Shown here piece by piece: positions 8,296 to 16,847 of a stretch of DNA of 64,000 nt (positions are counted from its first letter, which is position 1; each line of letters opens with the position of its first letter). Position numbers and translations under genes: made by a program. The stretch lies in contig JAIOIE010000018.1 in NCBI GenBank assembly GCA_019912665.1, positions 815,433 to 879,432 on the forward strand, given 5' to 3'. Below the pieces are notes generated by a model. That model ran no database searches. It was not told the origin of the DNA and saw only the letters and a program-made list of their open reading frames with translations. The DNA comes from Deltaproteobacteria bacterium (GTDB lineage: Bacteria; Desulfobacterota; GWC2-55-46).

Positions 8296-8943
8296 TTGGC
8301 ACAAGTAGTAGTCGCGATGAGCAATGTCCTTTTATCAGAAGGTATTGCCAAGCTGATAGAATCCGAAAAAGAACTCTCCGTTTCCAGAATACTCGCGCCC
8401 GGTAGGGAGTATTCCAACGCGGAGCTTCAGTCACTGGGTTCGTCTATCGTCATTACGGATTTTATGACCCTGCACAATTCTTTTCCCGGCCTTGAGGAAG
8501 CCGCGAAAAGGCCCCTTTTCATACTCATTGATACGGATTGCGGCAGGGAAAACCTCGTCTCGGCTGTCCTCAGGAAAAAGATTAACGGGGTCCTTCTCGG
8601 GGATTCGAGCCCGGAGCTCCTTATAAAGGCGATAAAGGCCGTCGCGAAAGGCGACATCTGGCTTGACAAGCAGACATTCAAGAACATACTCCACGGCATC
8701 AACGCGCTGGGGAGCGAGAAAAACTCCCTGTCCCCCAGGGAAAAGGAAATAGTCCAGCTTACGGGCAAGGGGCTAAGGAACAAGGAGATAGCCCAGCAGC
8801 TTAATATAAGCGAGACGACGGTAAAAACGCACCTTAACAGGATCTTCCAGAAGCTGAACATAAAAGCCCGTTCCGAGCTCATAAGCTATGCGATCAAGAA
8901 CCACGCCATGAATAACCACCACCTGAGAAATACTTTACAATAA
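8296..8943 (+). CDS. LuxR/NarL-type DNA-binding response regulator with degenerate receiver domain
   Basis: The 215-residue protein has a receiver-like N-terminal domain (about 1-120) and a C-terminal LuxR helix-turn-helix (about 143-205: LSPREKEIVQLTGKGLRNKE, then IAQQLNISETTVKTHLNRIF). The acidic pair normally found near residues 8-12 of receivers is missing (AMSN instead), while an Asp at 55 (VITDFM) is kept, so phosphorylation may be absent or altered. No kinase is adjacent. The start is TTG, fixed by a GGAGG site 6 bases ahead (8285-8289). Its place immediately upstream of the exopolysaccharide locus suggests a local regulator of that locus; this is inference. Confidence 0.88.
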   Translation: MAQVVVAMSNVLLSEGIAKLIESEKELSVSRILAPGREYSNAELQSLGSSIVITDFMTLHNSFPGLEEAAKRPLFILIDTDCGRENLVSAVLRKKINGVLLGDSSPELLIKAIKAVAKGDIWLDKQTFKNILHGINALGSEKNSLSPREKEIVQLTGKGLRNKEIAQQLNISETTVKTHLNRIFQKLNIKARSELISYAIKNHAMNNHHLRNTLQ

Positions 8944-9054
8944 AGCCGAAGCCCTCCCCCTTTTACTCCCTGTAAGCCCCACATAATAAACGCTTTTCTG
9001 AAGTCCTGCATCCGTATGTATCAATCCTGACAGCCGATGGCACCAGCTTGTCAA

Positions 9055-9117
9055 TACAACCAAAGGACTACTCCCTCCTAAAAAGGTTGTACTACCTATT
9101 TCATGATTTTGTATACC
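9055..9117 (+). promoter_or_regulatory. possible promoter and operator of the first exopolysaccharide operon
   Basis: An inverted repeat, TACAACC at 9055-9061 and GGTTGTA at 9085-9091, has arm centres 30 bp apart (three helical turns). The right arm overlaps a possible -35 TTGTAC (9087-9092), which is followed after 19 bases by TATACC (9112-9117). The layout suits a regulator such as the adjacent LuxR protein. The promoter score is modest, and no binding evidence exists in the sequence. Confidence 0.35.
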
Positions 9118-9190
9118 TTTGAAGGATTGCCAATTCCCTTAACCGCGACTATTATAGGCCGTCCACAATACGTTTCAGGGTAAGGGCCTG

Positions 9191-9553
9191 TTGAAAAAAT
9201 CCAAGGACATTACCAGTACGCGCGTCTGCCCGTCTTGCGGTAAGGCCTTCATCTGGTTCGTAGAGACGCCGCTGGCATGCCCGTACTGCGGCTACCTGCA
9301 CCATGAAAAAAGAGGTGAAAACAGGACCGCCCTGGAGAGGACGTTCGAACTGAGGCTGGGAGGAAAGGTCTTCCCGGCAGACCTCCTCGATTATTCGCCT
9401 TCCGGAGTGAGGCTTTCCTGTCCGGAGCGCATAGGCACGGACACGCTCGTGTCCATAAATATAACCGAATTGGGCATTCACAGGTCCGCAAGGGCCGTCT
9501 GGGCCCTGTCGCTATCGCCGGGGGTGGCGATAGCAGGATTTAAATTCATCTGA
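9191..9553 (+). CDS. zinc-ribbon plus PilZ domain protein
   Basis: The 120-residue protein begins with a two-knuckle zinc ribbon (CPSCGKAF and, about 18 residues on, CPYCGY), followed by a PilZ-like domain from about residue 45. The PilZ DxSxxG motif is present (DYSPSG), while the upstream arginine motif is loose (RTALER rather than RxxxR), so cyclic di-GMP binding is plausible but not certain. The start is TTG at 9191. It ends 9 bases before the polysaccharide export gene, so it is probably the first gene of that operon. A second protein of the same architecture is encoded at 60086-60445, at the far end of the locus. Confidence 0.82.
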   Translation: MKKSKDITSTRVCPSCGKAFIWFVETPLACPYCGYLHHEKRGENRTALERTFELRLGGKVFPADLLDYSPSGVRLSCPERIGTDTLVSINITELGIHRSARAVWALSLSPGVAIAGFKFI

Positions 9554-9562
9554 GGGGAAGTC

Positions 9563-10147
9563 ATGTTCTCAAGACACATACTTAAGACGCTCACAATCGC
9601 GCTTTTTGCGCTCTTCCTGGCCAATACGCCAGCCTATGCCTCCGGGGAAGCAGGCGGGCCCGAATACCAGATAGGACCCGAGGACTTACTCGAAATAGTG
9701 GTCTGGAGAAATACCGAGTTGTCAAGACAGGTCACGGTGAGGCCCGACGGCAGGATAACGCTGCCGCTCATAGGCGAGCTTACCGCCGCAGGGCTTACGC
9801 CAGAAGAACTCAGGGCAGAGATTGTCGAGCGGCTCAAGGAGTACCAGCAGAGCGCGGTCGTCGCATCGGTCATAGTGCAGAGCGTCAACAGCTACAGGAT
9901 ATACGTCCTCGGGCAGGTGCAGGTGCCTGGAAGCTATACCCTGAAGTCCAGGACCACGGTCCTCCAGGCGCTCTCGCTCGCCGGGGGGTTCAGCCAGTTC
10001 GCGTCCAAGAACAAGATAGTGCTCATAAGGAAACGGTCAGACGGGCTCGACGACAAGATCCAGGTCAAGTTCAACGACCTGGTCTACGATGAAAAGAGCC
10101 GCGCGAACGAGTACCTTTTGCCGGGAGATACGATTTTTGTTCCGTAG
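9563..10147 (+). CDS. polysaccharide export protein (Wza-like, exosortase A system)
   Basis: The 194-residue product has a signal peptide (cleavage near AYASG, residue 26) and the Poly_export domain with YQIGPEDLLEIVVWRNTELSRQ, followed by an SLBB-type segment (YRIYVLGQVQVPGSYTLKS). It is the short Wza/EpsE type that forms or gates the periplasmic-outer-membrane export channel. No obvious lipobox cysteine is seen. It overlaps the next gene, an outer-membrane barrel, which may supply the outer-membrane pore that this short form lacks. Confidence 0.92.
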   Translation: MFSRHILKTLTIALFALFLANTPAYASGEAGGPEYQIGPEDLLEIVVWRNTELSRQVTVRPDGRITLPLIGELTAAGLTPEELRAEIVERLKEYQQSAVVASVIVQSVNSYRIYVLGQVQVPGSYTLKSRTTVLQALSLAGGFSQFASKNKIVLIRKRSDGLDDKIQVKFNDLVYDEKSRANEYLLPGDTIFVP

Positions 10148-11267
10148 GCTGCTCCTTACCGGTCTTCTTTTGGCAATCCCGGCCGGAGAGGCCTGGGCAT
10201 GGGTCGCAAAGCCGTCATTATCGACCGAGTTCCGGTTCGAGAAGAACTCAGGTGTTGCAGCGGACGGGAGCGGCTCGGGTGATGACAGCATCCTCAGGGC
10301 ATCTCCCAGGCTCGAAATGGAAAGCAGCAGCATGAACGTCGGATTCAACGCGGGATACGGGTTTACCGGGAACTATTATCTGGACGACCACGACAGGGAC
10401 TGGGTAGCCCACAACGCCGTAGCGGGACTTGAAATGAGGATTTCACCTTTGTCGCAACTGCAGGCCGGATACGATTTCACGTACACAAGGGAGCCGAGGG
10501 AGGCTACCGCGACAGGCATCGAGGCTTTCCGGACCGAGGGTATCCGCTCGCATAACGCCAGCGTGAACGGATCGAGAACGATAAGCCCGAGGCTCACGGG
10601 CAGCCTCTCGCTTTCCGGGAACGTCCTCGAATTCGAAGACCCCTCTGCCGTGGACAGCAGGACTTATTCGGCCGGCGCAGCCGGGGAGTTCCGCTGGACT
10701 GAAAGGACGAGCCTCACCCAGTCATATGAGTACACGAATCTCACTTACGATAACGGCCCGTCGACTGAGATACAGAGCCACTCGCTCAGCGCGGGCTTTT
10801 CAACCCGGCACTCGGAGAGCCTTACCTATAACCTTTCCGCTGGCCTGATCTACTCGACGGGGATTAGCGAGCATTCCGACTGGAGGGCCTCCGCAGGCCT
10901 TTCAAAATCGTTCCAGCGGGGTTCCGTTTCGGCCTCCTACTCGAGAGGCGTATCGGACAGCTCCGGGTTGACCGATGAGCTCAACATAAGCGAGACCGTC
11001 AGCGCCGGCTTCTCCCGGAACTTAAGCGATGCAGCCTCTTTGACTTTGACCACCGGCTATGCAAGGAACAGGACGAAGCCGGCAGGCACTGTGGACCTCA
11101 AGTCCTATTCGGCAGACGCCGGAGTACGCTGGCAGGTCAAGCGCTGGGCGATAATCGGCGCAGGCATAAGCCACTTTAACCAGCTTTCCGAGGGGATAAC
11201 CGGCTCGGACGCAGAGAGGAACGCCTTTTACCTGAACTTGACGGTACATAGCGAATACAGGCCCTGA
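10137..11267 (+). CDS. outer-membrane beta-barrel protein of the exopolysaccharide locus
   Basis: The predicted mature protein (about 350 residues) is built of alternating short strands rich in Ser, Thr, Gly, Tyr and Phe (for example QLQAGYDFTYTREP, GLIYSTGIS, LTTGYARNRT) and ends with the strand FYLNLTVHSEYRP, as expected for a transmembrane barrel. I place the start at the TTG at 10137 because GGGAG lies 9 bases ahead and a signal peptide follows (FRRLLLTGLLLAIPAGEAWA). An ATG at 10089 in the same frame is the alternative and would deepen the overlap with the export gene. Similar barrels accompany exosortase A loci; a role as secretion pore is inferred. Confidence 0.85.
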   Translation: MFRRLLLTGLLLAIPAGEAWAWVAKPSLSTEFRFEKNSGVAADGSGSGDDSILRASPRLEMESSSMNVGFNAGYGFTGNYYLDDHDRDWVAHNAVAGLEMRISPLSQLQAGYDFTYTREPREATATGIEAFRTEGIRSHNASVNGSRTISPRLTGSLSLSGNVLEFEDPSAVDSRTYSAGAAGEFRWTERTSLTQSYEYTNLTYDNGPSTEIQSHSLSAGFSTRHSESLTYNLSAGLIYSTGISEHSDWRASAGLSKSFQRGSVSASYSRGVSDSSGLTDELNISETVSAGFSRNLSDAASLTLTTGYARNRTKPAGTVDLKSYSADAGVRWQVKRWAIIGAGISHFNQLSEGITGSDAERNAFYLNLTVHSEYRP

Positions 11268-11268
11268 G

Positions 11269-12777
11269 ATGGAAAACTTCAACATCATATCTTTTCTTGA
11301 GGCGGCATACAGGCGCAAGTGGCTGGTCATTGCGCCCGCCGCGCTGGGCTCCTTTATAGCCGCCATAATAGCCTGGCTCATGCCTTCTTATTACCTCTCG
11401 ACGACCCTGATACTCGTCGAGCAGCAGCAGGTGCCCGCGTCTTATGTGACACCTACGGACGTAACGCCCTTCAACCAGCGCCTCAATACGATCCGCCAGC
11501 AGATACTCAGCAGGCCGAACCTGGAGCGCATCATAAACGAGTTCAACCTGTACCAGACAAACGACGGGCTCCTCGAAAGGGCGGCTTCGAAGGTTGGCAT
11601 GGACATGAGCAGGCAGCTAAGCCGCGAGAGCGCTCTTAACCGCCTGGTATCGAGCCTCGAGATACGGCTCGTGGGGGAGAGGAGGGCAGAGGACGCGTTC
11701 AGCATAAGCTACTCGGGCACCGACCCTTACACCACCATGCAGGTAACGAGCGCCCTCGCGTCCATGTTCATAAACGAGAACCTGAAGCGGAGAGAGATGT
11801 ACGCAGAGGGGACCTCGGAGTTCCTGTCAGACGAGCTGGCGCGGGCGAAAAGCGAGCTTGAGGCCCAGGAGCGCGCCGTAAGGGATTTCAAGGAAAGGTA
11901 CATGGGAGGGCTCCCGCAGCAGCTTGACGCGAACCTCCGGACCCTCGACAGGCTCCAGCTCGACCTCCAGGCGGTACGCCTCGAAATAAAAGGCGCGGAG
12001 GACAGGAAAGTCCAGCTCGAAACCCAGCTTAATTCGCCTGTCGGCGCCGTATCAGGCCCCCAGGTCAATCCCCTGATAGTGGAGATGGAGAGCCTGCAAA
12101 GGGAGCTTACGCAGCTCCTTTCGCAATATAACGATAACTACCCTGACGTGATAATCATAAGGAACAGGCTCAAGGAGCTTGGAAGCCTCCTTGCGTCGAA
12201 CAGAACCGGATCTGCCGAAAGCACGGCGGTAGAGATACCAGGTCCCGAGATAAGAAACCCCGAGGCCTATAACAATCTAGTCTCGCTAGAATCGCAGCTA
12301 CGCTCCCTCAGGATGAGGGAGCGCGAATTGAGCGAGAACATCCGCGCGCTTGAGAAGCGGGTCGACGCGACCCCCGCGAACGAGCAGAGGTTCACGGACC
12401 TCAACAGGAATTACGAGATATCCTTTGCCAATTACCAGAACCTTCTTGAAAAGAGCCTGAACGCGCGCCTTGCCGAAAACCTCGAAAAGAGGCAAAAAGG
12501 CGAACGGTTCAGGATAATCGACCCGGCAAACCTGCCCGAGAGGCCTTACAAGCCGAAGCGGAGCCTGATCGCGCTTGCCGGCACCGCCCTTGGGGCCGGT
12601 CTCGGTTTCGGCATCATTTTCCTCCTTGAGTACATGAGCCCGGCCTTCAGGAAACCCGAGGAGTTCGAGGGACTGCTGGACTTCCAGGTCCTTGCCTCGA
12701 TCCCGGCTTTCGAGCCGGAGCCCCATGAAAAAACTGGCAGGTTCGGCAGAATAAGCGGAGGGGGCGGGAGGAGATGA
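11269..12777 (+). CDS. Wzz/GNVR-type polysaccharide chain-length determinant
   Basis: The 502-residue inner-membrane protein has an N-terminal Wzz segment with a first membrane helix (about 20-40, LVIAPAALGSFIAAIIAW), a long periplasmic coiled region (about 170-410) with a GNVR-like end, and a second membrane helix near 420-440 followed by a short cytoplasmic tail. The PxxP-like proline motif before the second helix is visible (PERPYKPKRSL). It lacks the fused kinase domain, and the kinase is supplied separately by the gene at 13811. Role: control of polymer length together with the BY-kinase. Confidence 0.92.
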   Translation: MENFNIISFLEAAYRRKWLVIAPAALGSFIAAIIAWLMPSYYLSTTLILVEQQQVPASYVTPTDVTPFNQRLNTIRQQILSRPNLERIINEFNLYQTNDGLLERAASKVGMDMSRQLSRESALNRLVSSLEIRLVGERRAEDAFSISYSGTDPYTTMQVTSALASMFINENLKRREMYAEGTSEFLSDELARAKSELEAQERAVRDFKERYMGGLPQQLDANLRTLDRLQLDLQAVRLEIKGAEDRKVQLETQLNSPVGAVSGPQVNPLIVEMESLQRELTQLLSQYNDNYPDVIIIRNRLKELGSLLASNRTGSAESTAVEIPGPEIRNPEAYNNLVSLESQLRSLRMRERELSENIRALEKRVDATPANEQRFTDLNRNYEISFANYQNLLEKSLNARLAENLEKRQKGERFRIIDPANLPERPYKPKRSLIALAGTALGAGLGFGIIFLLEYMSPAFRKPEEFEGLLDFQVLASIPAFEPEPHEKTGRFGRISGGGGRR

Positions 12778-13814
12778 GTTTTCTTTCGAGATTCCTCGGC
12801 AGGAAGAAACAAGCTCTGTCCGAACAAACATCCCCTTCCGGCCGCCTATCCATAGTCGGGAAAAGGTCCCGGCCGCTCTCCCGCATATGGACCGTCGGCG
12901 GGGGCAAAGGCGGCGTGGGCAAAAGCATAGTCGCTGCCAACTTCGCGACACTCCTTGCCGGCTCCGGACGGAGGACGCTAATCGTAGACGCGGACTTCGG
13001 GGCGGCCAACCTGCATACCCTTTTCGGGATACAGGGCTCGAACCCGTCCCTTTCGAGCTTCCTTAAATCGGAGGTCACGGATATCAGGAGGCTCATAACC
13101 GGAACAGGTATCCAGGACCTCGATATAATTACAGGGGCGATGGACTCTTTGAACATAGCGGACGTGGACGCCTCGTCCCTTATGCGCCTGCAGAGGGCCA
13201 TCTCGGAGCTCGATTACGACCATGTCGTACTCGACCTCTCGCCCGGCACGTCATCCGACGTGCTCGACTGCTTTCTGATGTCGGACGAAGGGGTACTCGT
13301 GACCACGCCAGAGCCCACCTCAATAGAGAACACGTACCGGTTCATGAAATGCCTGTTCCTCCGGAGGATACGGGCGATCATAAACTCCGGCGAGCCTGGA
13401 CGCCTGAAGGAGACGCTTAAGGCGGCCCTGGAGCGCGACCCGAGGATGGGCACCGTCTCGGAATTCATCAAGAACTTCAGATTAAGCGCCGGAGCCGAAA
13501 CGGCTCCGGAGGAGATCCTTGGCGGCATGGGAGCCCACCTCGTCGTCAACAGGACCAGGCTTCCGGAGGACCGCGCCATCGGGCCGCATATGCAGAGGGC
13601 CTGCATGAACTACTTCGGCGTGCGTTTCAACCACCTGGGCGACATCGGCCAGGACACATCAATTGAGGATTCCGTCCGTACGAGAAGTCCTCTCGTCAGG
13701 GACTATCCCGGGACACCCGCGGCGCTCTCTCTTATCTCCTGTTTCCGGAAGCTCGCCTCTATCGAGCAGGAGAAGGCCGGGCAGGAGGCCGCTAAAGGGC
13801 TTATGCAGATATGA
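12774..13814 (+). CDS. MinD/ParA-like P-loop ATPase
   Basis: The 346-residue protein carries a deviant Walker A motif KGGVGKS at about 45-51, Walker A' LIVDADFGAANLH at about 69-81, and DHVVLDLSPG further on. It is of the MinD/FlhG type and lacks the C-terminal tyrosine cluster of BY-kinases. A central insertion (about 190-240) is longer than in MinD. It overlaps the Wzz gene and the BY-kinase gene by four bases each, so it is made in step with the chain-length machinery. From memory, similar ATPases stand next to proteins with the same J-like domain in other Deltaproteobacteria. Possible role: spatial placement of the export apparatus (inference). Confidence 0.85.
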   Translation: MSFLSRFLGRKKQALSEQTSPSGRLSIVGKRSRPLSRIWTVGGGKGGVGKSIVAANFATLLAGSGRRTLIVDADFGAANLHTLFGIQGSNPSLSSFLKSEVTDIRRLITGTGIQDLDIITGAMDSLNIADVDASSLMRLQRAISELDYDHVVLDLSPGTSSDVLDCFLMSDEGVLVTTPEPTSIENTYRFMKCLFLRRIRAIINSGEPGRLKETLKAALERDPRMGTVSEFIKNFRLSAGAETAPEEILGGMGAHLVVNRTRLPEDRAIGPHMQRACMNYFGVRFNHLGDIGQDTSIEDSVRTRSPLVRDYPGTPAALSLISCFRKLASIEQEKAGQEAAKGLMQI

Positions 13815-14797
13815 ACCAGCGCTTCAAGGACGACTACTACGAACTGCTCGATATCGCCTCCGGGGCGGCTACCTCCGAGATAGAAGAGGCTTACAAAAAG
13901 GCCCTTTCTGACCTGAGCGGCGACTCTGTGGCCATCTACTCGCTTTACACCCCGGAGGAAAAGGAAGAGCTTATCTCGAGGCTCAATGAGGCATATGAGG
14001 TCTTGAGCGACCCTGAACGGAGGGCTGCGTATGACACCGGGGCCGCAGGGAAACCGGAACCGGCCGTAACGCGCGAATTCGAGCTGGGCGACCTCGGCCC
14101 CGCTGTCGACACCCGCCACTTTAAGAGGTACGGGAAGACTACGGGCTTTGTAAGGCCGCCGGTCACGGCCTCGGACGACAACTCGATCATAACGGAACAG
14201 TACCGGATCCTCTATTCGAGGATACACCGGATGGCCGACGAGGGGCCGCTTAAGGTAATAGCCGTGACCAGCGCCGTAAAGGGAGAGGGGAAATCCGTAA
14301 CCTCGCTCAACCTGGCGTATATCACGGCCTGCGAGTTCAAGAAAAGGGTGCTCCTCGTCGAATGCGACCTGCGGAAATCCTCTACCCTCTCGAAGATTAT
14401 AGAGCGCGAGGAGGCGTGCGGGCTGGCGGAGGTGCTCGAGGGCAGGGCCGACATACGGGACGCCGTCTGCCGCGTGGACGGGACAAGCCTGTACGTACTT
14501 ACCTCGGGCACGTGCTCCAGGAGCTCATCCGAGCTCATAGACTCGCCTTATCTTAAGTCGCTCCTTAAGGGATTCAGGGACGAATTCGATTACGTATTCG
14601 TGGACACCCCCCCGATACTGCCACTGGCGGACATGAACATCATTACGAGGCTTGTGGACGGGACGATACTGGTCGTAAGGGCCGGGGCCACCCCCAAGAA
14701 AGTAGTCCTCAATGCGGCCCAATCCCTCTCAGAGGGACGGTTCATAGGCATAGTGCTTAACGGCGCCGAGGCCGCGCTGGCCAGCTACTATTATTAG
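13811..14797 (+). CDS. BY-kinase (tyrosine autokinase) fused to an N-terminal J-like domain
   Basis: Residues 8-76 form a DnaJ-like domain (DDYYELLDIASGAATSEIEE ... LNEAYEVLSDPERRAAYD) that lacks the HPD tripeptide needed to stimulate Hsp70. After a linker, residues 125-328 form a CpsD/Wzc-type bacterial tyrosine kinase, with an EQYRILYSRI motif at 129-138, Walker A SAVKGEGKS at 154-162, Walker A' LLVECDLRK at 181-189 and Walker B YVFVDTPP at 261-268. The protein ends in three tyrosines, a minimal autophosphorylation cluster. It partners the separate Wzz protein (11269) in controlling polymerisation. The J-like part probably binds another protein rather than DnaK. Confidence 0.9.
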   Translation: MNQRFKDDYYELLDIASGAATSEIEEAYKKALSDLSGDSVAIYSLYTPEEKEELISRLNEAYEVLSDPERRAAYDTGAAGKPEPAVTREFELGDLGPAVDTRHFKRYGKTTGFVRPPVTASDDNSIITEQYRILYSRIHRMADEGPLKVIAVTSAVKGEGKSVTSLNLAYITACEFKKRVLLVECDLRKSSTLSKIIEREEACGLAEVLEGRADIRDAVCRVDGTSLYVLTSGTCSRSSSELIDSPYLKSLLKGFRDEFDYVFVDTPPILPLADMNIITRLVDGTILVVRAGATPKKVVLNAAQSLSEGRFIGIVLNGAEAALASYYY

Positions 14798-14814
14798 GAG
14801 GAGATAGGGACCAC

Positions 14815-16203
14815 ATGCTTTTCAACAGGCACCCTTCCAAGCGACTGCTGTACATAGGCCTTATCGAAGGCCTTCTCATATTCCTTGCCGCGCTCGGGTC
14901 GGTGGCGATACGCCTCTCTTTCGACGGCGGCGCCATGGTCGAATACGACCCCAACTACATGAAGAGCCTGGTGCTGACTGCGACGTACCTGGTCACCTTT
15001 TACTATTTCGACCTCTACACGCCCGACATGTACAGGCCGAGCCGCTATATGTTCTCCCGGCTCATAAAAGGCATGATCGTAGCGGCAATAATACAGTTCA
15101 GCATCTTCTACATCTTCCCGTCCCTCAAGATATGGCGGGGCATACTGCTAATAAACATGCTCATAATGCCCTCGGCCATCATATTCTTCCGGCTCGTCTT
15201 CTCGAAGATACTGAAGATAAAGCTGCCGGGAAAGCGCGTCCTCATCATCGGCGCGGGCGAGCTCGCGAAGAAGATCGGGAGCGAGATATACACGAAGCCC
15301 GAGCACGGCCTTAAGCTCGTGGGGTTCATCGACGACGACCCGACCAAATACGGGGTCTCCATCGTAAACCCGGGCGTTATCGGCGGATACGGCGACATCT
15401 CAAGGCTCGCTGTCGAGCAGAATATCGACCTCATAATAGTCGCGCTCCCTGACAGGAGGGCCAAGCTCCCCATGTCCGCCCTCCTCGACTGCAAGCTCAA
15501 GGGCATATCCGTCGAGGAGAGCGAGACCTTTAAGGAAAGGCTCACCGGCAAGATACCCCTTGACCACCTGAAGCCGAGCTGGATGGTATTCTCGGACGGC
15601 TTCAGATCGCTCAGGTCCAGGAAGTTCGTCAAGAGGTCCCTCGACGTCGTGTTCGCGTTCCTCTGGCTTGTGGTAGCGGCGCCGGTAATGCTCCTTACCG
15701 CTGCAATAATAAAGCTCGAATCGAGGGGGCCGGTCATATTCAAGCAGATAAGGGTGGGCGAGCACGGGAAGGAGTTCAACATCTACAAATTCCGCTCGAT
15801 GCGCCAGGACGCGGAAGCCAAGACCGGGCCGGTGTGGGCTGTGGCCAATGACGACAGGGTCACCCTGGTGGGGCGCATAATCAGGAAGCTCCGGATAGAC
15901 GAGCTCCCGCAGCTCGTAAACGTCCTTAAAGGAGACATGAGCTTCGTCGGCCCGAGGCCCGAGCGCCCGTATTTCGTCAACAAGCTCCGGGAGGAGATCC
16001 CCTACTACAACATAAGGACGGTCGTTAAGCCCGGGCTTACCGGCTGGGCGCAGATAAAATATCCCTACGGCGCGAACCTGGAGGACGCCGTCGAGAAGCT
16101 TCAGTACGAAATATTTTATATAAAAAACATGTCCCCTCTCCTCGACCTCATGATAATGTTCTGGACCATAAAGGTCGTGCTCACCGGCAAGGGGGCGAGA
16201 TAA
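14815..16203 (+). CDS. exosortase A-associated initiating sugar transferase (polyprenyl-phosphate type)
   Basis: The 462-residue inner-membrane enzyme has four or five N-terminal membrane helices, a central CoA-binding/Rossmann-like domain (RVLIIGAGELAKKIG near residue 142) and a C-terminal bacterial sugar transferase domain from about residue 265 (RSLDVVFAFLWLVVAAPVML, then FKQIRVGEHGKEFNIYKFRS and FVGPRPERPYF). It transfers a sugar-1-phosphate to undecaprenyl phosphate, the first step of repeat-unit assembly. The architecture matches the WbaP/EpsB-type sugar transferase of PEP-CTERM loci. A GGAGGAGAT ribosome-binding site stands just ahead. Confidence 0.93.
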   Translation: MLFNRHPSKRLLYIGLIEGLLIFLAALGSVAIRLSFDGGAMVEYDPNYMKSLVLTATYLVTFYYFDLYTPDMYRPSRYMFSRLIKGMIVAAIIQFSIFYIFPSLKIWRGILLINMLIMPSAIIFFRLVFSKILKIKLPGKRVLIIGAGELAKKIGSEIYTKPEHGLKLVGFIDDDPTKYGVSIVNPGVIGGYGDISRLAVEQNIDLIIVALPDRRAKLPMSALLDCKLKGISVEESETFKERLTGKIPLDHLKPSWMVFSDGFRSLRSRKFVKRSLDVVFAFLWLVVAAPVMLLTAAIIKLESRGPVIFKQIRVGEHGKEFNIYKFRSMRQDAEAKTGPVWAVANDDRVTLVGRIIRKLRIDELPQLVNVLKGDMSFVGPRPERPYFVNKLREEIPYYNIRTVVKPGLTGWAQIKYPYGANLEDAVEKLQYEIFYIKNMSPLLDLMIMFWTIKVVLTGKGAR

Positions 16204-16248
16204 GGCTACGGAACCTCCTTCTTTCTGCCGATATAGAAAGATAGAAAA

Positions 16249-16737
16249 ATGATGAACTGGTACGCCATATACACGAAGCCGGGCTGCGAGGACAGGGTAT
16301 CCTCCCGGCTTAACGGGGCCGGGCTCAGCGTCCTTAACCCGCTCCTCAAAGAGCGCAAACTCTACCGCAGGAAGCTTCAGGAGGTGGTCTCGCCCCTCTT
16401 CCCCTGCTATATATTCGCCGAGCTCGATATGCCTGCCCATTATCGCCTCATAAGATATACGAGGGGGGTAAGGCAGATAGTCGGCAACGAAGCCGCGCCC
16501 CTGCCCGTTCCGGAAGCTGTCATAGGCTCGATCCTGAGCAGGATGGAAAACGGCGTAGTGTCGGTCAGGCGCGAGGAATTCAGCCTTGGCGAGAGCGTGG
16601 CCATAAAGGGAGGGCCCTTCGAGGGGTTCGAGGCGCTATTCGAGCGGGAGATGAGCGGCTCCGAGAGGGTGAGCATACTCCTCAAGGCCCTGAACGCCCG
16701 GATAATACTGGACAGGGCCCTTCTGGCAAGGATTTAG
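16249..16737 (+). CDS. RfaH-like NusG paralogue (transcription antiterminator)
   Basis: The 162-residue protein has a NusG N-terminal domain (about 2-100, WYAIYTKPGCEDRV) and a C-terminal KOW domain (GESVAIKGGPFEGFEALFE). The order, length and segments such as PLFPCYIFAELD and YTRGVRQIVG match RfaH more closely than housekeeping NusG. The His and TRGV block that contact ops DNA in E. coli RfaH are kept (AHYRLIRYTRGV). Such factors bind RNA polymerase paused at an ops element and suppress termination over long polysaccharide operons. An ops-like element with hairpin lies 111 bases downstream, ahead of the next genes, and another at 45226. Confidence 0.9.
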   Translation: MMNWYAIYTKPGCEDRVSSRLNGAGLSVLNPLLKERKLYRRKLQEVVSPLFPCYIFAELDMPAHYRLIRYTRGVRQIVGNEAAPLPVPEAVIGSILSRMENGVVSVRREEFSLGESVAIKGGPFEGFEALFEREMSGSERVSILLKALNARIILDRALLARI

Positions 16738-16751
16738 GCATCGAGTACCAG

Positions 16752-16775
16752 GGCAGCGGAACCAACGCTGCCTTT
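16752..16775 (+). terminator. terminator-like hairpin after the RfaH-like gene
   Basis: A perfect 7-bp stem, GGCAGCG (16752-16758) and CGCTGCC (16766-16772), with a 7-base loop is followed by TTT and then A residues. The U-run is short, so termination would be partial. It stands between the antiterminator gene and the ops-like element, which would suit an attenuation point. Confidence 0.45.
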
Positions 16776-16811
16776 AAAAAAGCACCTTGTATCGCCAATC
16801 GAAAATAGCCT

Positions 16812-16847
16812 GTTCAACGGGTGCAAAAAATCCAATTGCACCTGAAC
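16812..16847 (+). promoter_or_regulatory. RNA hairpin abutting the ops-like element
   Basis: GTTCA (16812-16816) pairs with TGAAC (16843-16847), and GGTGCAA (16820-16826) pairs with TTGCACC (16836-16842), giving a 12-bp stem with a three-base bulge and a 9-base loop. Its 3' side ends exactly where GGCGGTAG begins. In enterobacterial JUMPstart leaders a stem-loop likewise precedes ops and aids pausing. Confidence 0.6.

Noticed and set aside
9038-9052. TGGCAC resembling a sigma-54 -24 element upstream of the first operon
   Set aside because: The base pair at the -12 position is TC instead of GC, so the GG-N10-GC rule fails.
12225-12232. GGCGGTAG core of ops inside the chain-length gene
   Set aside because: Only the 8-base core matches, it lies in coding DNA and has no upstream hairpin; chance is expected in DNA of this composition.
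15400-16440. Long minus-strand frame of 346 codons opposite the sugar transferase gene
   Set aside because: It lies wholly antisense to a well-supported gene with conserved domains, has skewed composition and no domain match; high G+C yields such shadows.
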